A DNA stretch of 64,000 nucleotides, from positions 24,019,501 to 24,083,500 of the forward strand of contig AP031355.1 in the NCBI GenBank assembly GCA_037833965.1, given 5' to 3'. The position numbers and the translations under genes were made by a program. Source of the stretch: Marchantia polymorpha subsp. ruderalis. Its lineage: Eukaryota; Streptophyta; Marchantiopsida; Marchantiales; Marchantiaceae. Below the pieces are notes generated by a model that had not been told where the DNA came from, searched no databases, and was given only the letters and a program-made list of their open reading frames with translations. This document shows, one piece after another, positions 1 through 12,154 of this stretch (positions are counted from its first letter, which is position 1; each line of letters starts with the position of its first letter).

Positions 1-2230
1 ATTTGCTGAACAAATGAAGGTTGACCTGCCTCAGGTTGTCGTGGCAAAGACATATACGAAGTACACTTCTCGTCGTGTGCTTACTACTGAATGGATTGAA
101 GGAGAAAAGCTATCTCAAAGTACTGCCTCCGATGTGGGAGATCTGGTGAATGTTGGTGTTATTTGTTACTTAAAACAGGTTCGAACATTTCTGGCCAAGG
201 ACTTCCTTGTTTCTCTCCTATCTGTAAAGAGCTTCGTGTTGATTTTACATGCTTCTCATGCTCGTTACGTTTTTGAAAATTATGTTTGTTCTTCTCGCTC
301 TGACATCTTTTCAATGCTATTGGTCAGCTTCTCGACACGGGTTTCTTCCACGCCGATCCTCACCCAGGAAATCTTATTCGTACACCAGATGGCAAATTAG
401 CCATCCTTGATTTTGGTAAGCGTTTCTCTTGGAAGTTTCGCGTCTTATGTGTTTCTGACATCTTTGAAAGAATTCCTTCCTTTTACGGTTTATTGTAAAT
501 CGGTCACATGCCTTAACTGGACATCTGTTACGCATAATTAGACTCGGCTGGTAGGTAGATGTCTGCAGCCCGGAGAAAAGCTTCAAACAGGTCCTTTACG
601 CTTTATGAATTTTTTAACTAATACGTTATTTTGACTTTTGCAGGTTTAATGACGCAGATTACTGACCAACAAAAGTACGGAATGATTGAAGCAATCTCCC
701 ACCTTATTCATAGAGACTATGAGGCCATTGTAGAAGATTTTGTCAAGCTTGACTTTATTCCGGAGGGAGTGAACCTATCACCTATTATGCCAGTGCTAGC
801 AAAAGTTTTTGATCAGGCGTTGGAGGGTGGAGGTGCCAAAAACATCAATTTCCAGGAACTGGCTGCCGATTTAGCTCAGATTACCTTCGATTATCCATTT
901 CGAATTCCTCCCTATTTTGCTCTTATCATTCGAGCCATAGGTGTCTTGGAGGGTATAGCCCTTGTTGGCAACCCAGACTTCGCCATTGTTGATGAGGCAT
1001 ACCCTTACATCGCTCAGGTATTCATCTGTTTCTTGTCCACTTTGCCAGAGTAGGTTACTTCAATATTTTTGACAAAAATTATGGCCTCCACTCTGTTTCG
1101 GAGGAACATTTTTCCGATGAAGAACAAATCCTATTTATTCCCACCGTTAGACTGACACTGCAACTGCGATAGTTGCAGCTGTTTGGAATGAGGGAATCTA
1201 ATCTTGTCATTTTCGTCCTCACAGCGACTTTTGACAGATAACTCGCCACGTCTAAGGAAGGCCTTGCGGTACACTATCTATGGGAAGTCGGGAGTTTTTG
1301 ACGCAGATAGATTCATCGATGTTCTGGAGGCCTTCGAGACTTTTGCAGCTGCAGCTAAGAGTGGAGGCGGTGGTGAGCTTCAAGGAAATATGGCTTCTTA
1401 CGGATTAGTCCCAGCCGGCAATATTCAGTGGCCGTCGCCGACTCTACAAAATAGGCGTGTGCAGACTAGAACAGCGTTGTTGTTCATCTTCTCGGAGCAG
1501 GGGGAATTCTTCAGAGAGTTTATTTTAGACGAGGTGAGATTAGCTGCTAGCGTTTGTTGTGAATACTAGCATTCGCGTTGTGAAAGTTTTCCTTTCCAGA
1601 GTTACTGGAATCTTCACAGACGCTTCCGCCCCTTAAAACTACTTGCGTTTATTCTATGCACTCAGGCCTTGGAGAGTTTCTGACTGATAGTTGGTGTGTC
1701 GTTTACTAATGCAGGTAGTTAAAGGTATCGACGCTGTAAGCAGAGAACAACTAGCTCGAGTTATGGTTGGTTTGGGCATCGATAGACTGCGTCCAGTGTT
1801 GAGCGTCGTACCCATCCCTGGCTTAAGGCCTTTTGTCCTAGTACCTACAGTCACGCCTGAAGATGAAACCGTGCTCAACAACGTGAGAAGGATTGTAGCT
1901 TTTCTCTCGGTTGGAACTTCATCATCTCGATCTATATCGGAGGTAAGAAGCCTGTAATGTTTTCTATTTGGAGAAGTTCTATCATCTGAATCATATTGAA
2001 GACTCAAGTTCTGAATGCGAAACACGCTCCGTCATGGAAATAACTTTTTCAAGCCTGCTGATAACGTTGAGATTTGATTTCAGGGAGGAGATTTGCAGAT
2101 CATGGAAGTCGTGCAGGAACTACTACCAGTGTTACCGAGCGTTGCCACTCAGTTAGTACCGGAAATTGCAAACCGACTTGTGTCAAGGATCGTTGCACGA
2201 ACTCTGCGAGAGCTTGCTATCTCGTTTTGA
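1..2230 (+). CDS. ABC1-family atypical kinase (ABC1K/ADCK), plastid type, 3' part
   Basis: Probable plastoglobule or plastid ABC1 kinase, a family of atypical kinases that control prenyl-quinone and lipid metabolism. The 5' end lies before the window. Six exons join in frame with GT-AG borders: 1-178, 328-415, 644-1017, 1225-1533, 1715-1942 and 2084-2230 (stop TGA). Exon 2 carries the family's HADPHPGN catalytic loop and exon 2/3 rebuilds the metal-binding DFG across the splice. Exon 4 reads [19 protein letters not shown] and later FFREFILDE; exon 5 continues with [13 protein letters not shown]. These C-terminal stretches resemble what I remember of ABC1K1/PGR6, but I cannot separate ABC1K1 from ABC1K3 by eye. 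The family's KxGQ motif would be upstream of the window. No break is visible in the part present. Confidence 0.9.
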
Positions 2231-3754
2231 CTTGCTGTACCAGTAGTATAGGCTTAGGATAATCAAATTCTTTACGCACTCGTCGTCAAGCGCAGATGGG
2301 AGCATGTTCTCTTATTTCCAAAGCTGAGCGGAGTTTTATATATTTCTGTGAAGCTCAGCCAAAACGGATCTATGCTCCCAGTCATAACCTTGGGAAGCCC
2401 AGTTCAGCACAGCTCAGCTCAGCCAGTTGAGTAGAGTTGTTGAAAAATCAGGCACTCTCCAGTGTCCGTGTTATAGAGCGTTGTAGATTTTATAAATGCT
2501 CAACTGTAAAACGTGTACATTATGTTCTTCTACCCCTTGAAAGAAATTTTTTCATCGCATAAGATCAGCATTCTGACGATGGAATCTGGTCCGTCTTCTC
2601 TATTCAATTCGTCTTCGTCACTACCTATCGCAAGTATTGCTTTTGTGTCATCTGACCACGAGGAATCTGCTCTCTGGAGCCGAACCCTCTCGCCTTGTAA
2701 GGACGGCCTGCGGCTGCATCAGTCATGATAGCCACTCATAGCTGTATCTGGTTACATTCGGACGTCGATGATGTGATTGACGACGGTCACAGTTCATGCT
2801 TTGCCGAGGTTTTCATGAATTCGTCTGACAGCAATTAACATAGAGCCGGAAAGATTCGTTTCAGTGAAAATGCCTGACGAATAAGCACATGAGCGGCGAG
2901 TGCTTGACTTGTAAGAATTTTTCAACTTTTTATGGTCCACTGTGTGAATGCGGAAATTCGAACCATACAAATTGGCTTCCTACATACCTCGAAAATGAAC
3001 CCTGTGCATTCATGGGCTGACAAGCGGCCCCCGTTCTCCCTGTATGCGTTCCGAGCATGAGAATTACTCAATTTCCGACTGGTTTGTTGAAGAAATTATT
3101 GCCAGGTCACAATCTACCGTCCGCCATCATAGTAGGATACTCCGCTTGACCAGGCTGCCACTAAAGATTTCGTCTCTACGATTGTTCCCATTTATCGGCT
3201 GTGTTCGCAGATCTCTCGAGTGCAATGTTCTGATTTGTGGCTTTCAACGGCCCCAGCGAGAAGAAGTGACGATTATCGCCAAACTTCTGAAGACAATGAC
3301 ACTGCGCATGAATCCCTCGCGATTCTATCATGCGAAGTGAAAATTCAGTTTCTATGAGAAGGTTTAGCGCCGGGAAATCGTGAGCAGGCTATTTCTAAAA
3401 CATTAGCCGTGGGAATCACTAATTTCTTGCCCGCGGAAGTGTACAGAATAGAAGCTGTGGTGTGTTGAAGCAATGGCGTCGCATGTGTAAGTCGACAAAT
3501 CCTGTAAAAGCTCATTCTGAATAACCCTACGTAATAAAATGTAGGGCTCCACAGGTTTAGACCGTAACCAGAGAGATGTAAATACAGGACATTGCAATCG
3601 ACGTTTTGCAGATGGAAAGAGTAACAGTAAGTGAATGACAAAACACATGTAAGCAAGAGAAAGTGGACAATTGTGGGCAGGCTTTAGAAGAAAGAATTTA
3701 TTTGTACTGACTTGTGGAGATACACAAAATTCTATGGTGACCGTGAGAGAGTAG
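2231..3754. other. Intergenic region between ABC1K and DRC11
   Basis: About 1.5 kb of moderate base composition with no ORF I recognise. It should hold the ABC1K 3' UTR and the promoter and 5' UTR of the next gene, which is on the same strand. AGCTCAGC-type octamers recur around 2,345-2,430. No promoter element could be fixed. Confidence 0.6.
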
Positions 3755-5956
3755 CTCGGAGTTGTCATTCCTGAGCCGGTAGAGGTCGGATGGTGGGGCA
3801 GGCTCTTGGATGAGCAATGGGGTGAAGGAATGAAAGACATGCTGGCGTTGTTCGAAGAGGAAACGCTGCTGACGAAGCCCAAAGATGATGTCAAAAATAA
3901 GCGCAAGAAAGACGAAACTCCTGTTTCGGCAAGAATCCTTCCATCATTCAACCCTGGCAGCAGAAGATGCTTCGTATCTTGTCATCACTACGTCATTCGC
4001 TGACATTTGTCTGCACGTCTTTTGTCGAACAGAACGGATTGGCCGAGTGGTCCCTTCTGTACCTCAAGTATCTCCAAGTCTACACCAAACTCGAAGATTG
4101 CTACGATCAGGTAGGTATGCAGATGCTCCTCACCGAGTGGAGCTCCACTTCAACTTCGTTAGTATCATGATCCGCAGCAGAAAGAATGTTGAAGTGATGG
4201 AGTGTTCATAACTCCTTCTGACAAGTTTCGGCTTCAAATTCAACTCATGATTGCTTTTGGCAGATTGTTCACCCTCAAAAACGCAGAGATGCAAAAAAAG
4301 CACTGGAAGCATGCATCGGCCGTATACTGGAGATAAAATCAGTGAGATCTGAATCCATCACACCTGAACTAGGGAAGAAATGTCTTCCATCATGATATGG
4401 TCGGGCTCTCGTACAGAGGGTTTTGTAGGCCAAAGCAGCTTCAACACAAGGAAGGGTCGATAGATTGATTCAAGACATGGAGTCTGAAAACTACAATTCG
4501 TACTTGTTCTGTGCAGTTCATGGTGATTCTTAACGAAGGAGGTGAATATTACGATTTTTCTGACTATCTGGTAAAATCCAGAATCGTGGTCTGCAACTAC
4601 ACTCTAAAATCAAACGATGTCACATGACTTCTGCATTCGTTAACCTAAATATGGAATTTCTCCACGCATCTCTGACTTTCAGATCTCCTCAACTGCGCAT
4701 TATGTACCAGTATTACGTACTGCTCGATCGATCACTCGTATCTTCGCAGGTGAACCGCAAGCTGAGCTTTGAAGTGCTGAACGTGATTCCCCCACGTTTT
4801 CTCACCGATGATAACAAAGCCCTTCTAGAATCTCGTGAAAAGTTTTTGGTAAGTTGCTCCGGCATGATCCGTTGACCTCGTCCGGCCAAATGTTCAATTG
4901 TGGAAGTCTATTCGACTCCACTGAGTGACAGACAATAATCAGTTTGCAGTTCACTGGGTTTGCAAACCTCTATAATTGCCTGGCTTTATGGGAGCAGATG
5001 GTACACCAAATCGTATGTTTCCCGATAAAATGAAGGAGTATATATCTCTTCGATACTATACGACCGTCTTGTACTCCTGCAAATGGATTTTCTACTAAGA
5101 TTCGAAAATTTTCTTGCAAAATTAAGTTTCGCGTTTTTATATAAATATACATCACGGTGTGTTGGATGTTTTTCAAATGGTTTTCATTTCATCGTTCTTC
5201 TGTGACGCATCAGATCGCTGCATTGACAAAACACGGATTGATGAATGTTCCGGAGCCAGCCAAACCACCTTCCGTCTTGACGCTCGATGAGGCTGCCATC
5301 CTAATCCAGGTTCGACTTCTCACACAACCCGTTTCTTGCTGGAGAGTATAAACCATGATAATAGTGGAAGTCGAAGGGGAGAGTACCCAAGATGGAAACA
5401 ATCAAAGGATGAAACCAGAGGCCCCAAGGTCATCAAGGTGGAAGATGTATTATAGTACACTACATATTATCACCTAACTTTCTGTTCAAATCAGTGTACA
5501 AATAGCACTAGTGCTCCAACCAAGTCAAACAATTATCAAACAATTATGGATACACTGGACTTGCACTGGACTTGCAATTGTCACTTGGTTGTATGGATTG
5601 CTTCAGAATAGTCATCATCCTTCACGTTTATAGAAATATTGAGAGGATGCTATGGATTGCATCAGAATACTCATCATCATTTACGTCTATAGAAAACCTG
5701 AGAGGGTTAAATAATCTGTAGAATCTCGCACACCCTCCTACTAAGATGACGTTATATTGTCTTGTACGATATATTTAGAGGTGCGAATGGTCAATCTCAG
5801 TCAACTATTTTTCCGTATGACTCGTTACCCTTTGCCAATACAACTTGTAGTTGATAAAAGACAAGTTTATTTCCTACTTGCAATCCTAAATTTCTTTAAC
5901 CTATCAATACCATTATAAATATCATAATTGTTGAAAATTTAGTTTTTTTTTCACAA

Positions 5957-5994
<38 letters not shown>

Positions 5995-8900
5995 TTACTT
6001 GCAATCTTGCAAGATGAAATTATTTTTTAGTGAGTGAAGAGTTAGATAATGATGTATGCATGATCCGTGATGTGTTATTTTACACTAAATGAGTAGATAC
6101 AAAGTATACATGCAAGACAATAGACGATATAGTTAGCTATTATGATTAACGTTAACTTGTTCTAAATGAAATTATTATCTGATATTGTTAACAATACTCC
6201 ATAAAGATTTGACATAAGATTCAAAGAACAAATCATAGAAATTTGACAGTTCAACTTAATGTTGTTTCAAATAAATTGTTGAAAAAATGATCAATAACTT
6301 TATATGATTTTTTAAGACAATCCAATCAAACTGAATTCATAAATATTTTAATGGCCATCAATATCATCTGACATTGTCTCGATGTGACAACTTCAAAATG
6401 AGATGGTTAAAGAGGATACTAGAAGTATGAATTACGTTGCAGGATTGCTTTACAAATGATATTGATTCAATGCACTCAATATCATTATCTAACTCAAAAA
6501 AGTCGATCAGCACTAAAAATATGAAAAAAAGAAGTAAATCAGGCTTGTTGCAATGGATGCATATCCATGGAAAATTTTGGTGAAAAAACTAGAGAGATCA
6601 TATACATATATATAAATGGAATCTAGAACATAAGGCTTGATAAGGCTCTTAGAGCAAGTTCGGATATTGCTTAGATAATGAATAAGTAGTGATCAAACAA
6701 AAATATTTTCTCTGTTTAATACTTCAATGTGTTATTGTTCATGAATGTATGTTAAAATCCTAAAGAAGCAATACTCTCCTTACACAAATGATGAAAGTTA
6801 TTCCCGTCCATGTTATACTAGATCCAAGCTACTGGGATGGTGCATTTGACATGAATGAGAGTATATGTGTGGTATATATAGAATCTTCTTGCAATGTGAT
6901 CCAATCCAATTTTTTGAAATACATAATTAGAAGTGCCATATTTCTACCTCTGACATGCCCACAGATTTGATTTGCAAACAATTATCTCAACAACACTTAT
7001 GTCATTCTACACTATAGTGTATAATGTTGAATTGAAGTACCAACGGATTCCGAACGAATAAACGAATAGAGTGATACAATCATTCGCCATATAAGCCTGC
7101 AACAAGTGAAAATAAAATTCATTGAATGCTTGAAAACATTCAAATCTATGCATAATGAAGTCCTTGGAAAATCAAAGTGTGAAAAGCAATCTCGATCATC
7201 GATGCACATCGAGTCTCGGAGATGAAGGTCCGCAACATTCCTGCTCGTCAGCAGAGGCCTAAGCTATGATGATGCGATTCTGCAGGCGGAGGAAAGGGGA
7301 CGTCAAGCTCGACAGAAGATCGCCGAGATCCAGAAAATACGGTACTGAGTAGGCCAACACTGAGAGCTCAGCTGGTGCAGTCCTTGGGACTTTCTGCCTT
7401 TCTCGTTCGCCCTGCGTTGCGTTGCCAGGTTCTGAGATATCGATCATTCTGCTCTCACAGTGCCCCTGTAAGGATGTCATACCTGATGTTTTCACATGTT
7501 GTGTTAGACAAAGCTAACGATCGGTGTCTGCAAAGTTGCAAAGGACTACAGGGCAATGCAAGAGGTAGAGCTGGCACGTCAAAAAGCTGGAGTGGAATCT
7601 CACACACGTGAAAGTGCTTGCCTGGTGATTCAGCGGGTGTATCCTTGTGACAGACTTCGATCTGCCTCAGAATATGTCGATTTTGCGTTCAAACTACTGA
7701 CCATGCATAGTACATTAGAACCTGTGCCTCCATATGCAGATCGTGCGGATGCGCAAAGGAGGTAGGAGCTTCAACGCTGCCTTCTTCCGTTACATTCAAA
7801 CGAGTGATGAAGTAGGGGGGAATACAGGGATGTCATGCATTGAATGTAGGATACTCCCGATGTTTGCCTTGTGTACTGAACTGATTCACTCTAGTCAAAC
7901 CACAACAGTGAAATGTAAATTGGATTGAAGTTTAGTTGTAGAAAATGAATCGCGATGTACTTCAGGGTTACCTTCCTAATATTCCTTATGTGGCTAGAGA
8001 ATCACCAGACACTTTTTTGTGGTTCAGAGTTTCAAATTTGTGAAACACAAATCTTAAGCACTCCATTGGAACACAAATCAATCAATCAAGTCAGAGTACA
8101 TGATCTCCTCAGTTCCTGATCAAACCTTTGACTATTGGATATCTGAGCATTGGAGGTGTAGTCAACACTCTTGCTGAATTTCGGAACTTTAGCTCAATTC
8201 CGAATTGGTCTCCATTCAAGTTTGGAAAGTTCTTCCTAGAGAGTTCTGATTTCAGTGATGCTGCTCATAGGTGAGAGGGCATGGTAACAAGATCTGGCTT
8301 ATCGAAGAGGGTCAAGACTAGCATCAGTGACTGCTGGTCCTAGCCGTGGAAGACATACTAATCAACTGCTACAATACTGTACAGACCATGAAATCCTTGA
8401 TGTATGAACTGATTTTGACAGTTGAGGACTGCTCATAGTTCAAGAGATTTTAACCTGTAGAGTCGATGCATCCTTAACAAGTTTTCAGTATCCGGGGGTT
8501 CCTCGGGAGAGTACGCACAAGGAAGGCTGCCCTGAAGGAGCTTACATTTCTAGGTAAGTTGTAGTGATCGGATTGACAGTCGTTTACCTTCGCAGAATAG
8601 AATCAAGCTATGATAATCTGAACATCTCACTTGTTCTTCTGTGTAACGATTGGTTCCTTTTTTGCCCCCGATCTCGAAAATAAGAGAGCTTCCAGAGTTG
8701 GCCATGTACTGACTTGAGAACCACAAAGAGGAAGAGGAAGAGGAAGAGGAATTGACATAGCCAAGTAGCTACTTCTCGTTCCATTTCTATCATCAAAGTC
8801 TATTGTAAACGAAGTCACATCGTTGGGCGGGATGGGCGTGTCATCGAACAGATATGAACAACTTCCAGCCACCGGATCCAGAAGATCCGAGAAAAAAGTT

Positions 8901-11900
8901 GGTGGAGATAAACGATAGACGGAAGAAGGCCCAGCTGGAAAACGAGCTGGAGCTGCAGAATGCTACTTGCGCAACACTTCAGAAAATCAAGGATCTAGAA
9001 GGGCAGGAGATGTGCGAGATTATACAGGAGAGAATAAATGTGTACCTGAACGAGAATAGAGAACCGGAGACAGGAATGTACCAAGGGTTGCCGAAGAAGA
9101 AAGACGGAGGGAGCTATTCGATTGTCGATCCTCTACCGGCGATCGAGCGCCCCGTTTCAGACAAGGACAAGAAGAAGGGAGGCGCTGACCAACCACAGAA
9201 GAAAACGAAGAAGACCAAAGGCGGTCAAGTGCCACCTCCAAAGTTCCCTGAACCAGATGAAGATGCGCCACCGACGTGCCCTGATTACTTCAGAAGATTT
9301 GTGAAAGAGTCTCATGATCTGTACAAGAAACACTGGTTTGACAAGGATGACTATGACAACTTCGAGCAGAAGTTCGTTCCAGACCTTCTGAAATCAGCCC
9401 TGCGACCTATAGTGTTTGAAGAGGTTGGCTCGTGAGTGCACTTGATTAGCTAGATGGAAGGACTTGCTCCAGATTCAGAAATGTTGCGTGATGTTGTGTG
9501 TTATGTTTTCATCAGGTCCTTGCAATTCAAGACGCTTTCCTGTTCTTCCTTCCTCTAACCGTGGCATAATATTCAGACTTAAGGTTGGAAATCTAGTTGA
9601 TCATTAACTGGGCGTGGAACAGATGAGGCTACTGACAGATGACAACACGAAAAAGCTGCTAGTCAACCTGAAGAAGAAGATGAAAATTGAAAAGAAGGCC
9701 AGGATTAAGGCACTGCTGAAGCAGGCCAAAAAAGAAGGCAAAGAGAAGGAATTCAAAGCTAGACTTAAGGCCGAGAGAGCCCAGGAAAAGAAGGACAGAA
9801 TTGCACGAAAGAAAGCGAAGAAGGAAGCCGAAAAAGAGAAGAAAGACGAAGGCGCTCCTCCACCGCCTAAGAAGCCGAAAAGGAAAAAAGACCCAACTAT
9901 GAACAAGAGCTTGGACATCATCTTCGATGAGCTGGTGAAGAATGGGATCATACAGCTTTGCCCACAGCGCTCCTTTTCTGAGTATGTAGGAGCCGAAAAC
10001 TACACCGCTGTCCCTCCAAAGCCGGGCTGGGCCGCTAGAGTTGACCCATCCATGGCACAGGTACTGCTGCTATATCCACCTCCAAGAACGATGTGAGGAA
10101 ATCTGATTGCAAGATTTGAATCACGTTGGCATCCCAAGAAGATCAGTTGAGAACACTCTTCAAGCCCATCCCGTTTATCAGAGAACGATTGTCATTCAGG
10201 CTAAAAGACAAGTAATCGAATACTGCATCCTTCCTCTGGCTACGGAGATGGTTAACTCGAAGGCGCCTTTGATCAAGTCCGTTCTCTTATATGGTGGTGA
10301 AGGTGTTGGCAAAACTCTGCTGGTAATTTTTTCACCGAACAGACTCTTCAGCACGTTTTCATAGAATGTTTCTTATCCGTAGCATCAGACATACACTGAC
10401 AAGAACGTGAAAGACTTCCATGGACAGGTACATGCAGCTTGTCGTTCAGCAGGTTGCACATTCTTTAACTTGTCACCACGAAACACGAACGGGAAATTCC
10501 AAGGAGGCAAGAAGGTGGTTCAGATGATTCAGATGACGTTCAAGATGGCCAAAATCATGGCGCCTAGCATTATTTACATAGATGAAGTTGAAAAGGTGCG
10601 TGCCATCATCGTAGAGTTAACTGAAATTCTATGTCGAATCCAGGTGATAGGAAAGTGCTTATAATCATTCATAGACAGCGAAATTCCAGAATTCTCAATC
10701 CTCAGTAGTTTGGCGACCAGACATATAACTGGAACTTCGTGGTCAAAGTCATCGATTGCTTTTGACCAGCTATAGGAAGGATGACAGTGTGCTGAGTTGA
10801 CGTGTGATATACTGTAACGGTATTAAATTCATGATCCAGGTGTTCATAAACGCCAGGAAGAAAATCAAAAGCTGGGGAATGAAGGATAAACCCAATAGAA
10901 TAAAAAGAGCGTTGAATAAAGAAATGAAAGCCATTTGGCCAGGCGATCGCGTTGTTGTCATCGGGTGTACAAATAGACCTCAGGTGTGCAGTGATCTCGC
11001 TTGTACATAAAGGCTTCACAACTTTGATGTACACATATGTTTTGGTTTGTTCAGCGTGATAATAAACCTTCGTAGACAATGCGTGCCTCCTCTGAGAAGT
11101 CCCAAGGCTGGATTCGCATGTTCCTGTGTTCAACAGAATTTCGGAGGTCGTTCGATAGCTAGCTGTCACATACATAAATACCTCCGTTAAGTATGACTTT
11201 CTGTACTTTGATTTTAGCTACCTCATCACAATATCATAGATTCCGTAATGGACGTTCCACACTCTCATAAGCCATTACAATTGACTACCAGGATTGTGGG
11301 GGCAAAAATGGTCCGAACAAGCTCACGAGTACCTTCTTGAATTTTTTTACAAAACGCATCTACTGCCCATACCCGGACTATGCGAGTAGGCTGATGATCT
11401 GGAGAGTTCTCCTGGAGAGGCATAAAGCACAACTGAAGTACGGATTTGATGTATCGATTTTGGCAAGCTACTCCAAAGACTTTAGCGTAAGCTCTATTGA
11501 GCAGGTCATCAAATGGGCCTGCACCGAGAAGCGCGTCCGTTGTGTGAGTACAAAACCACCTGATTCGGCAAGACCAGTGCATACAAGAGTACTCGATAGG
11601 CAAGAGTGTCGATACTAGAAATGGTCACAGCAGCATCATATTGTATAATACGTTCGACCTATTCCAACAATAACAAGGTAACAGTTTGTACATGAGAGAA
11701 TCTTCTTTGTCAACCCACAAGCTCTGCTCTATCTCACTTCTTACCACTGTTAACTTGAAGGTGAATGCAAGTCTGCAATGGGTAAACTTGTTGACATTGT
11801 CATTACAGATGAAGAGAGTGACACTTCAGCCCGATGAAATATTGAACCATTGCTACAAGATTCAGCCATGGGATGTGGAGACTCATAACAGGGTCAGGGT

Positions 11901-12154
11901 AAGATCACAGTATTTGCTCGGCCTGATTCGCAACTACTTACGTGCATTGCCCTTTCCAATGTTCTCGCGAACTGTGTAAACAGTACCAGAGAAATGCATT
12001 TGGGTATTCAGCTCCTTGTGATGACTGTTACAAATATATTGAGGTATTTATCACCGTGATCCAGGACTACGGAAAGCCTCCCCCGCCAGAAGAGGAGCCT
12101 GTGAAGGGACAAAGAGGCAAAAAACCTCCACCGAAACCAGCCAAAGGGAAGTAA
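3755..12154 (+). CDS. DRC11: Dynein regulatory complex subunit 11 (IQCA1-like; IQ motif and AAA ATPase domain)
   Basis: Homologue of DRC11/IQCA1, a subunit of the nexin-dynein regulatory complex of motile axonemes; in a plant it would act in swimming sperm. In-frame pieces: N-terminal exon near 3,755-4,110 (ends YTKLEDCYDQ), 4264-4341 (starts IVHPQKRRD), 4517-4570, 4750-4848, 5214-5309, 7286-7341, 7552-7636, perhaps a 22-nt exon 7740-7761, 8489-8553 (IRGFLGRVR, IQ-type), 8852 to about 9,423, about 9,614-10,060 (Lys-rich, probably coiled), about 10,107-10,322 (Walker A GGEGVGKT), 10428-10595 (Walker B IIYIDEVEK), 10840-10983 (VVVIGCTNRP, sensor-1-like), 11292-11543, 11809-11898, and 11984-12154 (Lys/Pro-rich tail, stop TAA). 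The total is about 950 residues, a little longer than human IQCA1 as I remember it. The start codon is unsure: the open frame begins at 3,755, and in-frame ATGs first appear near 3,824. Splices around 7,637-8,488, 9,423 and 10,060-10,107 are not fully resolved. Confidence 0.88.
5592..5709. repeat. Two tandem 59-bp units inside the DRC11 intron
   Basis: Two diverged head-to-tail copies begin TATGGATTGC at 5,592 and 5,651 and share a TCAGAATA / TCATCATC / TATAGAAA backbone. They lie in the AT-rich intron. Confidence 0.7.
5960..5988. repeat. (AT)n microsatellite
   Basis: An uninterrupted AT dinucleotide run of about 28 bases within the large DRC11 intron. Confidence 0.9.

Larger units (their letters stand above)
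5310..7285 (+). other. Large AT-rich intron of DRC11
   Basis: This 2-kb intron is far longer than its neighbours (mostly 70-400 nt). It separates an exon ending ..DEAAILIQ from one starting AEERGRQARQK, so it falls inside a probable IQ helix. From about 5,450 to 7,200 it is AT-rich and contains a tandem duplication and a long AT microsatellite. No transposase or reverse transcriptase could be read in it, so an inserted element is only a guess. Confidence 0.7.

Noticed and set aside
7740-7761. 22-nt micro-exon in DRC11
   Set aside because: Kept only as a possibility: it has AG and GT borders but its phase does not join cleanly to the IRGFLGRVR exon.
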